From: Sphingopyxis sp. LK2115
GTDB taxonomy: Bacteria; Pseudomonadota; Alphaproteobacteria; Sphingomonadales; Sphingomonadaceae
Direction: 5' to 3'
NCBI RefSeq assembly: GCF_014595975.1
Contig: NZ_JABWGQ010000017.1
Coordinates: 1-64,000 of the forward strand
DNA length: 64,000 nt
The notes beneath the pieces were generated by a model. That model ran no database searches and was not told the DNA's origin. It was given only the letters and a program-made list of their open reading frames with translations. Positions 52,206 through 61,207 of the stretch are shown here, one piece after another (within the stretch, counting starts at the first letter, position 1; each line of letters starts with the position of its first letter). The position numbers were made by a program, and so were the translations under genes.

Positions 52206-52898
52206 ATGATGAAAAGCAGGACGACCAGGCTCGCAATTCTGACCGGCCTCGGCGCGATCGCGCTGACCGGCTGCGTCACCGATCCGGTAACCGGCGAACG
52301 CAAGATTTCCAAGGCGGCGATCGGCGGCGTCGGCGGCGCGCTCGGCGGCTATCTGCTGGGCGATCTGATCGGCGGGCGCAGCGACCGCACCGAAAAGATC
52401 GTCGGCGCGGGCATCGGCGCGGTCGCTGGCGCGGGCGTCGGCTATTATATGGACCAGCAGGAAAAGAAGCTTCGCGAACGCACCGCGGGCACCGGCATCG
52501 ACGTCGAACGCCAGGGCGACCAGCTCGTGCTCAACATGCCCGGCGACGTCACCTTCGACTATAACAGCGCGCTCGTGAAACCGCAGTTCCGCAGCGCGCT
52601 CGACAATGTCGCCGCGACACTCGCCGAATATCCGAGCACCTATATCGACGTTTATGGTCACACCGATTCGACCGGCAGCGACAGCTATAACCAGGGTCTG
52701 TCCGAACGCCGCGCCACGTCGGTCGCCGACTATCTCGCCGGGCGCGGCATCCAGCGCGCGCGGATGGCGACGCTGGGCTATGGCGAATCGCAGCTGAAAT
52801 GCGCGCCCGAACGCAGCGAGGCCGATTATCAGTGCAACCGGCGCGTCGAAATCCGCATTGCGCCAGTGACGCAGGCCGACGTCAACGCGGCGGGCTAA
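52206..52898 (+). CDS. OmpA-family outer-membrane lipoprotein (YiaD type)
   Basis: A 230-residue lipoprotein: lipobox LTGC (Cys22), a glycine-zipper region (about 35-85, AAIGGVGGALGGYLLGDLIGG and GAGIGAVAGAGVGYY), then a peptidoglycan-binding OmpA domain with VTFDYNSALVKPQF and the diaminopimelate-binding segment DVYGHTDSTGSDSYNQGLSERRATSVADYL. Two Cys near the C-terminus could pair. Two adjacent ATGs exist; the first has AAGGGAG upstream. It links the outer membrane to the wall, as in YiaD. A hairpin repeat follows the stop. Confidence 0.93.
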   Translation: MMKSRTTRLAILTGLGAIALTGCVTDPVTGERKISKAAIGGVGGALGGYLLGDLIGGRSDRTEKIVGAGIGAVAGAGVGYYMDQQEKKLRERTAGTGIDVERQGDQLVLNMPGDVTFDYNSALVKPQFRSALDNVAATLAEYPSTYIDVYGHTDSTGSDSYNQGLSERRATSVADYLAGRGIQRARMATLGYGESQLKCAPERSEADYQCNRRVEIRIAPVTQADVNAAG

Positions 52899-52918
52899 GC
52901 CTGATCTTAAGGGAAACT

Positions 52919-53010
52919 CCGTGCGCCTCCGCAAAAGCGGGGGCGCATCGCCGGTCGGGGTCCTTTTGAACGGGGGAGATGGATCCCCGCCTTCGCGGGG
53001 ATACGCGGCT
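52919..53010. repeat. Two-arm intergenic hairpin repeat
   Basis: The left arm CCTCCGCAAAAGCGGGGGC and the right arm, a perfect eight-pair hairpin ATCCCCGC-CTTC-GCGGGGAT (52983-53002), share the layout and the CGCCGGTCGGGGTCC / GGATCCCCGCC order of the copies at 36.3 and 61.1 kb. It lies between convergent OmpA-type and MarC genes. Confidence 0.65.
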
Positions 53011-53021
53011 TATTCGCGCGC

Positions 53022-53651
53022 TTAGGCCAAACTCGGAAAACTCGCCTTCAGCCCGTCGATCACGAACTGCGCGGCGAGCGCGGCGAGCAGCACGCCGAGC
53101 AGGCGCGTGATCACCGCCTCGCCCTTGTGGCCGATCAGCCGCATCAGCGGCCCCGCCGCCAGCAACGCCGCGAGCGTCAGGAGAAGAACGAGAAGCAGCG
53201 CGCCAAAGATGACGAAGGCGCGCTCGATGCCGCTGTTCTGCGACACGAGCAGCATCACCGAGGCGATCGACCCCGGCCCGGCGAGCATCGGCATCGCCAT
53301 CGGGAACACCGACACATCCTCGACCTCCGGGCTCGCCTTGATCTTTTCGGCGCGCTGCTCGCGGCGCTCGGTGCGTTTCTCGAACACCATGTCGATCGCG
53401 ATGATGAACAGCATGATGCCGCCCGCGATACGGAAACTGTCGAGGTCGATGTGCAGGAAGCCGAGCAGCGCCTCGCCGAACATCGCGAAAAAGACGAGGA
53501 TCGCCCCGGCAATGATCGTCGCGCGAATCGCCATCGACCGGCGCTGCTGCGCGCTCGCCCCGCTCGTCAGACTGGCATAGATCGGCGCGCAGCCCGGCGG
53601 GTCGATCACGACGAACAGCGTGACAAAGGCCGAGACGAACAGGTCGATCAT
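53022..53651 (-). CDS. MarC-family integral membrane protein
   Basis: A 209-residue protein with six membrane helices in the UPF0056/MarC pattern. The N-terminus is MIDLFVSAFVTLFVVIDPPGCAPIYASLT, a hallmark (FxxxDPPGxxPxF), and AMPMLAGPGSIASVM is the second hallmark. A charged loop (KRTERREQRAEKIKASPE) separates the halves. Function is unknown; the historic multiple-drug-resistance link is disputed. The start overlaps the lipoprotein stop by four bases, so it closes the minus-strand block that starts with the VUT transporter gene. Confidence 0.9.
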   Translation of the reverse strand: MIDLFVSAFVTLFVVIDPPGCAPIYASLTSGASAQQRRSMAIRATIIAGAILVFFAMFGEALLGFLHIDLDSFRIAGGIMLFIIAIDMVFEKRTERREQRAEKIKASPEVEDVSVFPMAMPMLAGPGSIASVMLLVSQNSGIERAFVIFGALLLVLLLTLAALLAAGPLMRLIGHKGEAVITRLLGVLLAALAAQFVIDGLKASFPSLA

Positions 53652-54319
53652 GGCTGTTTCGGCGCCGCGACCCGGTCGTCGATGACGGTCGCCATATCCT
53701 TGCCGTCCCACAGCCGGACGGTGACGCGTCGCGACTTGTCGGCGCGGACGGTCGAAGTCCAGCTGAGCGTCTGGTCGGGCGCCAGGCCGACCGCCATGTC
53801 CTCGCCCTCGCCGCCCGCCTCGATCGGCACGGCGGGACGCGACCCGCACGCCGACTGTTTCGATGCGATGAACTCGGGCGCCGGGCGGGGGTTCGCCAAC
53901 CCGTCGCCATGGTCGAGAATCCATTCGGTCCTGCCGCTTCTGGGGTCGCGCAACCAGACGGTCGTGAAATAGCCGTTCGCCGTCCCCTTCTGCCACGCCC
54001 CGGTCGTCGCCGCGGCATTGCCGTCACAGCTGACATAGACAGCATGCGGCTGCCACTTCACGGCTTCGGCGGGGTCGGTCTGCGCCTTCAGCCAGTCCCG
54101 CGCCCTGACCCGTTCGGGCACGAACATGACGGCGTCGGGATGCGCGGTCTCGCGGAACGCGGTCCACTGCCCCTTTTCCTGCGCGAGCCGGGCAAAGGCG
54201 ATTTCGGCCGCGATGAAACCGCTGGGGTTGGCGGCGAGCGGCCCGCCCTGCGGCCCGCCCTGCGGCCCGGCACAAGCCGCAAGCATCGAGGCCGCAATCA
54301 CGGCAAGCAGCAGGCGCAT
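53648..54319 (-). CDS. Hypothetical lipoprotein, possibly NTF2-like domain
   Basis: A 223-residue protein with a lipobox LAAC (Cys16), followed by GPQGGPQGGP, a short repeat. Residues 35-150 (FIAAEIAFARLAQEKGQWTAFRETAHPDAVMFVPERVRARDWL, WQPHAVYVSCDGNAAATTG) resemble an NTF2/SnoaL-like fold, the pattern of DUF4440 proteins; the rest is unmatched. It is joined to folD by TGATG (one shared base) and to marC by ATGA. Function is unknown. Confidence 0.75.
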   Translation of the reverse strand: MRLLLAVIAASMLAACAGPQGGPQGGPLAANPSGFIAAEIAFARLAQEKGQWTAFRETAHPDAVMFVPERVRARDWLKAQTDPAEAVKWQPHAVYVSCDGNAAATTGAWQKGTANGYFTTVWLRDPRSGRTEWILDHGDGLANPRPAPEFIASKQSACGSRPAVPIEAGGEGEDMAVGLAPDQTLSWTSTVRADKSRRVTVRLWDGKDMATVIDDRVAAPKQP

Positions 54320-55227
54320 CAGAACCCCTCCGGATCGGCCAGCCCCGCGCGGCGGTGCGCGGCGACGAGCGTGTTGCGCAGCAGACAGGCGATCGTCATC
54401 GGCCCGACCCCGCCCGGAACCGGGGTGATCGCTTCGGCAACCTCCGCCACCGCGGCATAATCGACATCGCCGACCAGCCGCCCCTTCGCCGCGCCCTCAG
54501 CCGGTGGCAGGCGGTTGATGCCGACGTCGATCACGACCGCGCCGGGCTTGATCCAGTCGCCCTTCACCATCTCGGCGCGGCCAACTGCCGCCACGACGAT
54601 GTCGGCGCGGCGGACAAGCGCGGGCAGATCGCGGGTCCGGCTGTGCGCCATCGTCACCGTGCAATTGGCGCCGAGCAGCAGCTGGCCCATCGGCTTGCCG
54701 ACAAGGATGGAACGGCCGACGACGATCGCCTCCTTGCCACTCAGATCACCGAGCCGGTCCTGGAGGAGCAACAGGCAGCCATAGGGGGTGCAGGGCACCA
54801 TGCCGGGGATGCCAAGCGCAAGCCGCCCGGCGCTCACCGGCGTCAGCCCGTCGACATCCTTGTCGGGATCGATCGTCGCCACCGCCGCCTGTTCGTCGAG
54901 ATGGCCGGGCAGCGGCAGTTGCAGCAGGATGCCGTCGACCGCGTCGTCGGCGTTGAGCTGGCGGAGCAGCGCCTCGACCTCATCCTGTGTCGCCGTCGCG
55001 GGCAAGTGATGTTCAAAACTTGCCATGCCCGCCGCGACCGTCGCCTTGCCCTTCGAGGCGACATAGACCGCGCTCGCCGGATCGTCGCCGACGAGCACGA
55101 CGGCAAGCCCCGGAACGCGTCCCGTCGCCGCCCTGAACGCCGGCACGGCACCGGCGATTCGCGCGCGCAGCCCCGCGGCGAACGCCTTGCCGTCGATCAC
55201 TTTGACGTCGGTAACGGCGCTGGTCAT
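54319..55227 (-). CDS. folD: Methylenetetrahydrofolate dehydrogenase / cyclohydrolase
   Basis: A 302-residue bifunctional enzyme interconverting 5,10-methylene- and 10-formyl-tetrahydrofolate, NADP-linked. The active site shows Tyr55 and Lys59 in YVASKGKA and Asp in [13 protein letters not shown]. The nucleotide region has [17 protein letters not shown] and [23 protein letters not shown] is the C-terminal signature. It precedes the lipoprotein by one shared base (TGATG). It supplies one-carbon units used in purine synthesis (purD, purE and purK are also in this window). Confidence 0.96.
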   Translation of the reverse strand: MTSAVTDVKVIDGKAFAAGLRARIAGAVPAFRAATGRVPGLAVVLVGDDPASAVYVASKGKATVAAGMASFEHHLPATATQDEVEALLRQLNADDAVDGILLQLPLPGHLDEQAAVATIDPDKDVDGLTPVSAGRLALGIPGMVPCTPYGCLLLLQDRLGDLSGKEAIVVGRSILVGKPMGQLLLGANCTVTMAHSRTRDLPALVRRADIVVAAVGRAEMVKGDWIKPGAVVIDVGINRLPPAEGAAKGRLVGDVDYAAVAEVAEAITPVPGGVGPMTIACLLRNTLVAAHRRAGLADPEGF

Positions 55228-55230
55228 GCG

Positions 55231-55539
55231 TCAGGCCATCCCCGCCTGCATCCCGAGCCGGTAAAGATAGGCCATCACCGGACCCTGGAGAATGATGAGC
55301 AGGATCAGCACCACCATCGGCGTCAGGTCGATGCCGCCGAAATCGGGAATGATGCGGCGAAAGGGGCGATAGAGCGGCTCGGTAATCCGGTCGAGCACAT
55401 ACCAGAGCTGCCCCACGAAATCATTGTGCGTGTTGATGACGTTGAAGGCGATCAGCCACGACATCACCGCCTGGACGATGATGATCCACCACAGGATGTT
55501 GAGCAGGATCGACAGAATATCGAGAAGCATGAAATACAA
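55231..55539 (-). CDS. YggT-family membrane protein
   Basis: A 102-residue protein with two membrane helices. WWIIIVQAVMSWLIAFNVINTHNDFVGQLWYVLDRITEPLYRPFRRIIPDFGGIDLTPMVVLI is the YggT pattern, with the conserved RxIPxxGGxDxxP. YggT proteins are implicated in osmotic shock tolerance and cell division in other bacteria. It starts at TTG 55539 with GGAG upstream; ATG at 55530 is the alternative. The stop is three bases before folD. Confidence 0.88.
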   Translation of the reverse strand: MYFMLLDILSILLNILWWIIIVQAVMSWLIAFNVINTHNDFVGQLWYVLDRITEPLYRPFRRIIPDFGGIDLTPMVVLILLIILQGPVMAYLYRLGMQAGMA

Positions 55540-55575
55540 GGACTGTCTCCGGCCAAAGGGTCGATGGCGCCATCT

Positions 55576-56484
55576 CTAGCGGTGAATGAGCGTCCCCGCA
55601 CCCCTTGCGGTGAAAATTTCGAGCAGCATCGCGTGCGGGATGCGCCCGTCAAGGATGACCGCCGCCTCGACCCCGGCGTCGACCGCGGCGACGCAGGTTT
55701 CGACCTTGGGAATCATGCCGCCAGTGATCGTGCCATCGTCCTTCAGCGCATCGATCGCCGCGCGGTCGAGGTCGGTGAGCAGTTCGCCCGCCTTGTCGAG
55801 CACCCCGGCAACATCGGTCAGCAGAAAGAAACGCCTGGCGCCGAGCGCTCCGGCGATCGCCCCCGCCATCGTGTCGGCGTTGATATTATAGGTCGCCCCG
55901 TCGGCACCGAGCGCGACGGGCGCCACGACCGGAATGAAATTGTCGTTCGTGAGGTTTGCCAGGATCGTCGGGTCGACCGCAACCGGCTCGCCGACGAAAC
56001 CCAGATCGACGTGGCGCTCTATCCCCGAATTGGGATCGGCCTCGCCGCGCTTCACCTTTTCAGCGAGGACGAGATTGGCGTCCTTGCCCGAAATGCCGAC
56101 CGCGCGGCCGCCCAGCCCCGCGATCCAGCCGACGATTTCCTTGTTGATCTTGCCCGCGAGCACCATCTCGGCGACCTCGGCGGTCGCCGCGTCGGTGACG
56201 CGCAGCCCGCCGACGAAGGTCGATTCGATCCCCAACTGTTTCAGCATCGAACCGATCTGCGGCCCGCCGCCGTGAACGACGACGGGATTGATACCGACGG
56301 CCTTCAAGAGCACGACATCCTCGGCAAAGTCGCGCTGCGCTTCGGGATCGCCCATCGCATGGCCGCCATATTTGATCACGAAGGTCTCGCCCGCATAGCG
56401 CTGCAGATAGGGCAGCGCCTCGACGAGCGTTTCGGCCTTGGCGAGCAAATCGGGCATTTTCGAAGGATCGGTCATTGATATCAT
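55576..56484 (-). CDS. argB: Acetylglutamate kinase
   Basis: A 302-residue amino-acid-kinase-fold enzyme phosphorylating N-acetylglutamate, the second arginine-pathway step. Visible are [12 protein letters not shown], the glycine-rich [19 protein letters not shown], and the late [15 protein letters not shown] and [14 protein letters not shown]. The short N-terminal helix fits arginine-regulated hexameric types. ATG 56484 overlaps the VUT transporter stop (ATGA); a second ATG at 56475 is possible. Longer in-frame starts lie inside the transporter gene. Confidence 0.95.
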   Translation of the reverse strand: MISMTDPSKMPDLLAKAETLVEALPYLQRYAGETFVIKYGGHAMGDPEAQRDFAEDVVLLKAVGINPVVVHGGGPQIGSMLKQLGIESTFVGGLRVTDAATAEVAEMVLAGKINKEIVGWIAGLGGRAVGISGKDANLVLAEKVKRGEADPNSGIERHVDLGFVGEPVAVDPTILANLTNDNFIPVVAPVALGADGATYNINADTMAGAIAGALGARRFFLLTDVAGVLDKAGELLTDLDRAAIDALKDDGTITGGMIPKVETCVAAVDAGVEAAVILDGRIPHAMLLEIFTARGAGTLIHR

Positions 56485-57158
56485 CCGGCGTTCTTCGCAT
56501 CGAGGCTGCGGCCCAGCGCGACCAGCCCGGTGATGACGAAAGGAATGACGAGCACCGACAGCACGACCTTGGCCAGCATCTGGCCGCCCATCAGGTTGGC
56601 GATCGGGAACACGCCGTAAAAGGCGATGGTCACAAACAGCAAGGTGTCGACGATCTGGCTGAGCGCGCTGGCGATCGCGCCGCGGATCGCCAGCCAGGTC
56701 GTTCCGGTGCCCGCACCCTCGCGCCCGCGCAGCTTCGAAAAAATGGTGACGTTCAAGAATTGCGACGTGCCATATGCAACGATGCCGGCGGCCATCAGAC
56801 GCGGGCTTTGCCCCAATATCATGTCGAACGACGCCAGCCGTTCGGGCTGCATTTCGGGAGAGGCCGGAAGCGCGAGGACAAGGGAGGTCAGCAGGATCGA
56901 CAGCACCAGCGGAACGAACCCCCACAGGACGATCCGGTTGGCGACCGTCTGCCCGTGCAGTTCGGACACCGCGCTGGACAGCGCGACGAGCATCAGGAAC
57001 GCAAAGATCCCCGCCTCGACCGCCAGCCAGTCGCCGAGCGCGACCTGCTTGTTGCCGAGCACCCCCGCGAGCACCACCATGCCGCCATAGACGATCGAGA
57101 AAAGGAAGAGCGAGGGCGAGAGCGTGCGCGGCAGCGCCGCCGAGGTCGGTTCGGTCAT
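56481..57158 (-). CDS. VUT-family (YhhQ-like) transporter, probable queuosine precursor transporter
   Basis: A 225-residue protein with about six membrane helices in the VUT_1/YhhQ pattern: [22 protein letters not shown], ending its first helix, and [20 protein letters not shown] with conserved Gln-Asp. YhhQ-type proteins import preQ0/preQ1 queuosine precursors. No queuosine genes are near to support this. The start at 57158 ([16 protein letters not shown]) was chosen over the outer limit 57236. It is the first gene of the minus-strand block and diverges from a nucleoside transporter gene. Confidence 0.85.
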   Translation of the reverse strand: MTEPTSAALPRTLSPSLFLFSIVYGGMVVLAGVLGNKQVALGDWLAVEAGIFAFLMLVALSSAVSELHGQTVANRIVLWGFVPLVLSILLTSLVLALPASPEMQPERLASFDMILGQSPRLMAAGIVAYGTSQFLNVTIFSKLRGREGAGTGTTWLAIRGAIASALSQIVDTLLFVTIAFYGVFPIANLMGGQMLAKVVLSVLVIPFVITGLVALGRSLDAKNAG

Positions 57159-57282
57159 GCCGCCCGATAGTCGCTTTTGCGCAGCGTGGAAAGACCGCGA
57201 AGCATACGGCCGCACCGCCCCTTGCCCCGCCGCCAAAGGCCGCTAGACAGGCGCATTAACTTGCGGGGGACGCACTGACATC

Positions 57283-58536
57283 ATGGAACGTCTGATCGGT
57301 CTTGCCGGCATCGTCGCATTGCTCGCGATTGCCGTGCTTTTTTCATCGAACCGCCGCTGGATTCGCCTGCGCGTCGTCATTCCCGCCTTCCTGCTCCAGG
57401 CGGGCTTTGCCGTGCTCGTCATCGGCACGCCGTGGGGCCGTGCGGTGATCCAGGCGATGTCGAACGGCGTGTCGAACCTGCTCGGCTATGCCAAGGCGGG
57501 CACCGATTTCATCTTCGGCCCGCTCGCCTCGCCCGAAATGGGGGCGAACAGTTTCGCGATCGCCGCGCTGCCGGTGATCGTCTTCTTCGCCTCGCTCATC
57601 TCGATCCTCTATTATCTCGGCATCATGCAGCTCGTCATCAAATGGGTCGGCGGCGCGATCCAGAAGGTCACGGGCATCACCAAGGTCGAAAGCCTCGGCG
57701 CCGCCGCCAACATCTTTGTCGGCCAGTCCGAATCGCCGCTCGTCATCCGCCCCTATCTCGCCGGCCTTACCCCGTCGCAGCTGTTCACGGTGATGACCGT
57801 CGGCATGGCCGGGGTCGCGGGCACGATCCTCGGCGCCTATGCGAGCATGATCGGCGAACAATTGCTGCCCTATCTGCTCGCAGCCAGCTTCATGTCGGCG
57901 CCGGGCGGCATATTGATGGCCAAGATCATGATGCCCGACGATCCCAAGGATCTGGGCATCGAACCCGTCATCATGCCCGAGGCGAGCCATGACGAGGAAA
58001 AGCCCGCGAACATCATCATGGCCGCGGCGCAAGGTGCGCAAACCGGCGTCAAGCTGGCGGTCGCGGTCGGCGCGATGGTCCTCGCCTTCGTCGCGCTCGT
58101 CGCGCTCGCCAACGGCCTGCTCGCGGGCATCGGCGGCTGGTTCGGCTATCCGGACCTGTCGTTCCAGGCGGTGATCGGGGCGATTTTCCGCCCGGTGATG
58201 TGGCTGATGGGCGTGCCGTGGGACGAAAGCGCCATCGTCGGCGGGCTGTTCGGCAGCAAGGTCGTGCTCAACGAATTCGTCGCCTTCATTGATCTTGGCC
58301 GGGTGCAGGGCGACCTGTCGATGACCGGGGTGGCGATCGCGACCTTTGCGCTGTGCGGTTTCGCCAATTTCAGTTCGATCGCGATCCAGATGGCGGTGAC
58401 GGGGGGGCTGGCCCCCAATCAGCGGCCGATGATCGCCAAGCTCGGGCTGAAGGCGCTGCTTGCGGGCAGCCTGTCGAACCTGATGTCGGCGGCGCTCGCC
58501 GGGCTGATGATCGGTCTGGTTCCACCGATCGGATAA
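57283..58536 (+). CDS. Concentrative nucleoside transporter (NupC/CNT family)
   Basis: A 417-residue inner-membrane nucleoside symporter with about ten helices. Key CNT motifs are GVSNLLGYAKAGTDFIFG, FFASLISILYYLGIMQ, and GQSESPLVIRPYLAGLTPSQLF with the Gln-Glu-Ser nucleoside site, then FGSKVVLNEFVAF. Coupling is to Na+ or H+. It stands alone on the plus strand. ATG 57283 follows a GGGGGA stretch by about 13 bases, a looser spacing than usual. Confidence 0.93.
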   Translation: MERLIGLAGIVALLAIAVLFSSNRRWIRLRVVIPAFLLQAGFAVLVIGTPWGRAVIQAMSNGVSNLLGYAKAGTDFIFGPLASPEMGANSFAIAALPVIVFFASLISILYYLGIMQLVIKWVGGAIQKVTGITKVESLGAAANIFVGQSESPLVIRPYLAGLTPSQLFTVMTVGMAGVAGTILGAYASMIGEQLLPYLLAASFMSAPGGILMAKIMMPDDPKDLGIEPVIMPEASHDEEKPANIIMAAAQGAQTGVKLAVAVGAMVLAFVALVALANGLLAGIGGWFGYPDLSFQAVIGAIFRPVMWLMGVPWDESAIVGGLFGSKVVLNEFVAFIDLGRVQGDLSMTGVAIATFALCGFANFSSIAIQMAVTGGLAPNQRPMIAKLGLKALLAGSLSNLMSAALAGLMIGLVPPIG

Positions 58537-58637
58537 TCGGCCGGAAACAGGCGTGACGATTGCAGGTCACGAACAAATGACTTAAACTCCGCACAAAAGA
58601 CGTATCCCGGGTCGCGTTCGTCAACAGGGAGGCTGTC

Positions 58638-59246
58638 ATGAAATCTGCTTATGCCTTGTCGTGGCTTGCTGCGGTTGCGGTAACGGTCGGGGCGGGCTCG
58701 CTCGCCACCGTGAACGCTCAACCCCCCGAAGACAAAATGTATCGCCCGCCAGAGGCGACCATTTATCGCGATGCCGGTTTCCGCGGTCCCGCGGTCTTTG
58801 TCGGCGAGGCCAAGCCGAACCTCGGTCTCGCCTGGCCGGTCAATTCGGTCCGCGTCGCCAGCGGCCGCTGGGAGCTTTGCGAGCGCACGCGCTATCGCGG
58901 CAATTGCCGGACCGTCGATCGCGACACGCCGATGCTCAACAACATCCTGCGCGGGTTGACGATCCAGTCGATCCGCCCGGTTGACCATGGCGGCTGGAAC
59001 CCATATCCGCCTGCCAACGACCAGAGCGTGCGCGGCAATTTTGCCGAGTTCCATACCCAGCCGTCGACCGGCAACACGCGCGTCCCCGCCTGCCCGCAGG
59101 GGTCGGCAACCGCCAGTTGCGCAGCGCGCACCGCCGACAACTGGTGCCGTTCGATCGGCTGGAACGGGTCAGCGCGCGAGCATATGGAAACGGTCGGCGG
59201 GCGCGTCTACCTGGCCGATGTGCTGTGCGTCCGGTCAGCATATTGA
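58638..59246 (+). CDS. Exported beta/gamma-crystallin-like protein
   Basis: A 202-residue protein with a signal peptide (ending ATVNAQ, about 28). A beta/gamma-crystallin domain follows: EATIYRDAGFRGPAVFVGEA, then RVASGRWELCERTRYRGNCRTV. The second half is different, with five Cys and TADNWCRSIGWNGSAREHMETVGGRVYLADVLC, a module seen in other sphingomonad secreted proteins. The molecule may bind Ca2+ via the crystallin fold. AGGGAGG precedes ATG. Its stop shares a base with the start of the next gene (TGATG). Confidence 0.82.
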   Translation: MKSAYALSWLAAVAVTVGAGSLATVNAQPPEDKMYRPPEATIYRDAGFRGPAVFVGEAKPNLGLAWPVNSVRVASGRWELCERTRYRGNCRTVDRDTPMLNNILRGLTIQSIRPVDHGGWNPYPPANDQSVRGNFAEFHTQPSTGNTRVPACPQGSATASCAARTADNWCRSIGWNGSAREHMETVGGRVYLADVLCVRSAY

Positions 59247-59578
59247 TGGGACCGGGCATGACGGGTTTCCATATCCTCGTCGGCGGCGCGGCCGCGCTGC
59301 TATTGTCCGCCTGCGCCTCCATCGGCGGGCCCGGCGTCAGCACCTATTATGAATGCGATCGCGGGACGCGGTTGAAGGTCGATTTTGTGGGCGACCGCGC
59401 GCTCGTCGGCGTCAACGGCGCGCGTGCCGTGCCGATGCGGCAAACCCCGGCGGCAAGCGGCGTCATCTACGAAAATAATCAGGGCTGGCGCCTGCACACC
59501 AAGGGCAATGAGGCGATGTGGAACACTGCCGCCCGCTCGGCGCCCGAAACCTGCCGTCAGGTCGCCGTTCCGCGCTAG
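59246..59578 (+). CDS. MliC-family lipoprotein, C-type lysozyme inhibitor-like
   Basis: A 110-residue lipoprotein: signal with lipobox LSAC (ALLLSACAS), then YYECDRGTRLKVDFVGDRALVGVNGARAVPMRQTPAASGVIYEN and a late CRQ, the small eight-strand barrel of MliC/PliC with two Cys. The loop carrying the inhibitory Ser/Lys of characterised MliC is only partly recognisable, so lysozyme inhibition is likely but unproven. The start at 59246 is coupled to the crystallin stop (TGATG); ATG at 59258 is a good alternative. Confidence 0.8.
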   Translation: MGPGMTGFHILVGGAAALLLSACASIGGPGVSTYYECDRGTRLKVDFVGDRALVGVNGARAVPMRQTPAASGVIYENNQGWRLHTKGNEAMWNTAARSAPETCRQVAVPR

Positions 59579-59583
59579 GTTGC

Positions 59584-60081
59584 TCAGGGCCGGGCCGGCA
59601 CCTTGCAGCCGCGCTCCAGCCCGACGCCTTTCAGGAAGCCGCGGCGCACCGTTCCCGCATAAACGGCGAGCGCGTAGCGCCGCCGCTCGGCGTTGGCGCC
59701 TGTAATCTCGCCGATCAGGCCACGGAAGGGGATGATCGAACCGGCGACGGTGCCGGCGACGCGGCCCGCGGTTTCCTCCCGCTTTTCAGCGCGGCTCTTG
59801 TCGACCTGTTCGTTGACGTCGGGGCCGAGCACCGCGTCGAGCTCCTGCACTTCGCGGATGATCGCCGCGCAGCGGCCGAGGCCCGCCAGCGAATAGGGCG
59901 CGTCCTGGATTTCAAGCAGCTTCGGCGGCACTTCCTTGCCGTCGAACGGCTCGGTCACCTTGTTCGCGGCATCCTCGATCGTCGAATCCTCGGGCGCGCC
60001 TTGCTGAAGGGCATGGGCGGGCATGGCCGCAGCCGAGCATATGGCGGTCAGGATGAATAGGGCCTTGTTACGCATCGTCAT
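59584..60081 (-). CDS. Exported hypothetical protein of sphingomonads
   Basis: A 165-residue protein with a signal peptide (MTMRNKALFILTAICSAAAMPAHAL). The mature part has two Cys (GLGRCAAII and ERGCKVP) and a glycine-rich hydrophobic stretch, GRVAGTVAGSIIPFRGLIGEITGANA, resembling a glycine zipper that could insert in a membrane. AGGGGA precedes the ATG. No function is known. It converges on the MliC gene, five bases apart. Confidence 0.75.
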   Translation of the reverse strand: MTMRNKALFILTAICSAAAMPAHALQQGAPEDSTIEDAANKVTEPFDGKEVPPKLLEIQDAPYSLAGLGRCAAIIREVQELDAVLGPDVNEQVDKSRAEKREETAGRVAGTVAGSIIPFRGLIGEITGANAERRRYALAVYAGTVRRGFLKGVGLERGCKVPARP

Positions 60082-60143
60082 GTCGATCCCCTGTTTTACT
60101 AAGGGTCAAACGCCCCAGACGCCTTTCGGCTCCGCAGGGCCGC

Positions 60144-61010
60144 TCACCGCGTCGGCACGGGTTCGGCGCCGGTCCAGTCATAAAAGCCGCGTCCGGCCTT
60201 TTTGCCGACCCAGCCTGCCTCGACATATTGGACGAGCAGCGGCGCGGGGCGGAACTTGGGGTCGCCGGTGCCCGATTGCAGCACGCGGATGATTTCAAGG
60301 CAGGTGTCGAGGCCGATGAAGTCGGCGAGGGTAATCGGCCCCATCGGGTGATTGAGGCCGAGGCGGCACCCGGCGTCGATGTCCCGCATTGTCGCGACGC
60401 CTTCGCCCAGCGCGAAGATCGCTTCGTTGATGAGCGGCATCAGTACGCGGTTGACGATGAAGCCCGGCGCGTCGTTCGCATGGACAATTTCCTTGCCGAG
60501 CCCGCGGCCATAGGCCTCGACCGTCGCCAGCGTGTCGTCGCTGGTCGCAAGCCCGCGGATCAGTTCGATGAGGCCCATCACCGGCACCGGGTTGAAGAAG
60601 TGAACGCCGATGAAGCGCGCGGGATCGGGCGCGGATTGTGCAAGCCGGGTGATCGGGATCGAGCTGGTGTTGCTTGCGAGGACGGCGGTCGCCGACAGAT
60701 GCTGGCCGACGCTGGCAAAGATCGCGCGCTTGATCTCTTCGCGTTCGGTCGCCGCCTCGATCACCAGATCGGCGGGCGCGAAGGCGGCGTGGTCGGCGAC
60801 GGGGGTGATGCGGGCGAGCAGCGCGTCGGCGGCGGCCTGCGTCATCTTTTCCTTGGCGACGAGACGGCCCAACGCCTTGGCGATCCCCGCCTTGCCCGCT
60901 TCGGCGCGCGCGAGGTCGATGTCGGCGAGCAGCACGTCGTGGTCCGCGCCCGCCGATACCTGCGCGATGCCCGCGCCCATCTGCCCCGCACCAATAACGC
61001 CAACGATCAT
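60144..61010 (-). CDS. 3-hydroxybutyryl-CoA dehydrogenase
   Basis: A 288-residue NAD(P)-dependent dehydrogenase. The Rossmann motif GVIGAGQMGAGIAQV lies at the N-terminus. The family signature HFFNPVPVMGLIELIRG includes the catalytic His, and SNTSSIPIT is the substrate loop. The C-terminal domain has NRVLMPLINEAIFALGEG and ends near DWTG. It oxidises 3-hydroxybutyryl-CoA or related esters. The start ATG 61010 gives the family length; the frame to 61121 covers a hairpin repeat. Confidence 0.93.
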   Translation of the reverse strand: MIVGVIGAGQMGAGIAQVSAGADHDVLLADIDLARAEAGKAGIAKALGRLVAKEKMTQAAADALLARITPVADHAAFAPADLVIEAATEREEIKRAIFASVGQHLSATAVLASNTSSIPITRLAQSAPDPARFIGVHFFNPVPVMGLIELIRGLATSDDTLATVEAYGRGLGKEIVHANDAPGFIVNRVLMPLINEAIFALGEGVATMRDIDAGCRLGLNHPMGPITLADFIGLDTCLEIIRVLQSGTGDPKFRPAPLLVQYVEAGWVGKKAGRGFYDWTGAEPVPTR

Positions 61011-61046
61011 GATCTTGTTCTCCAATAGAAACCCTGAGCCCCAATC

Positions 61047-61158
61047 CGTCGTCCCGGCAAAGCCTGTCCTGCGTGCCTGCAAGCCAGTCGAAAGCGCCGG
61101 GGTCTCGCCGGTGCGTCTCACGGAAACGGCGGGATCCCGGCCTTCGCCGGGGTGACGA
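61047..61158. repeat. Full-length two-arm intergenic hairpin repeat (extended copy)
   Basis: It contains GCGCCGGGGTCTCGCCGGTGCG and then GGGATCCCGGCCTTCGCCGGGGTGAC, matching the element at 36280-36358 in order and orientation. The right arm CCCGGC-CTTC-GCCGGG is a compact hairpin. The left flank carries extra sequence with a CCGGCAAAGCC half-hairpin. Confidence 0.7.
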
Positions 61159-61207
61159 TATGGATGGTCGCCCTACGTGATCGACCGTTTGCGTCAAGAG
61201 GCGCGGC

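Noticed and set aside
57159-57282. Possible preQ1 riboswitch ahead of the VUT transporter
   Set aside because: The family suggests queuosine precursors, but no preQ1 aptamer-like stem or A-rich tail is visible in the 124-base region.
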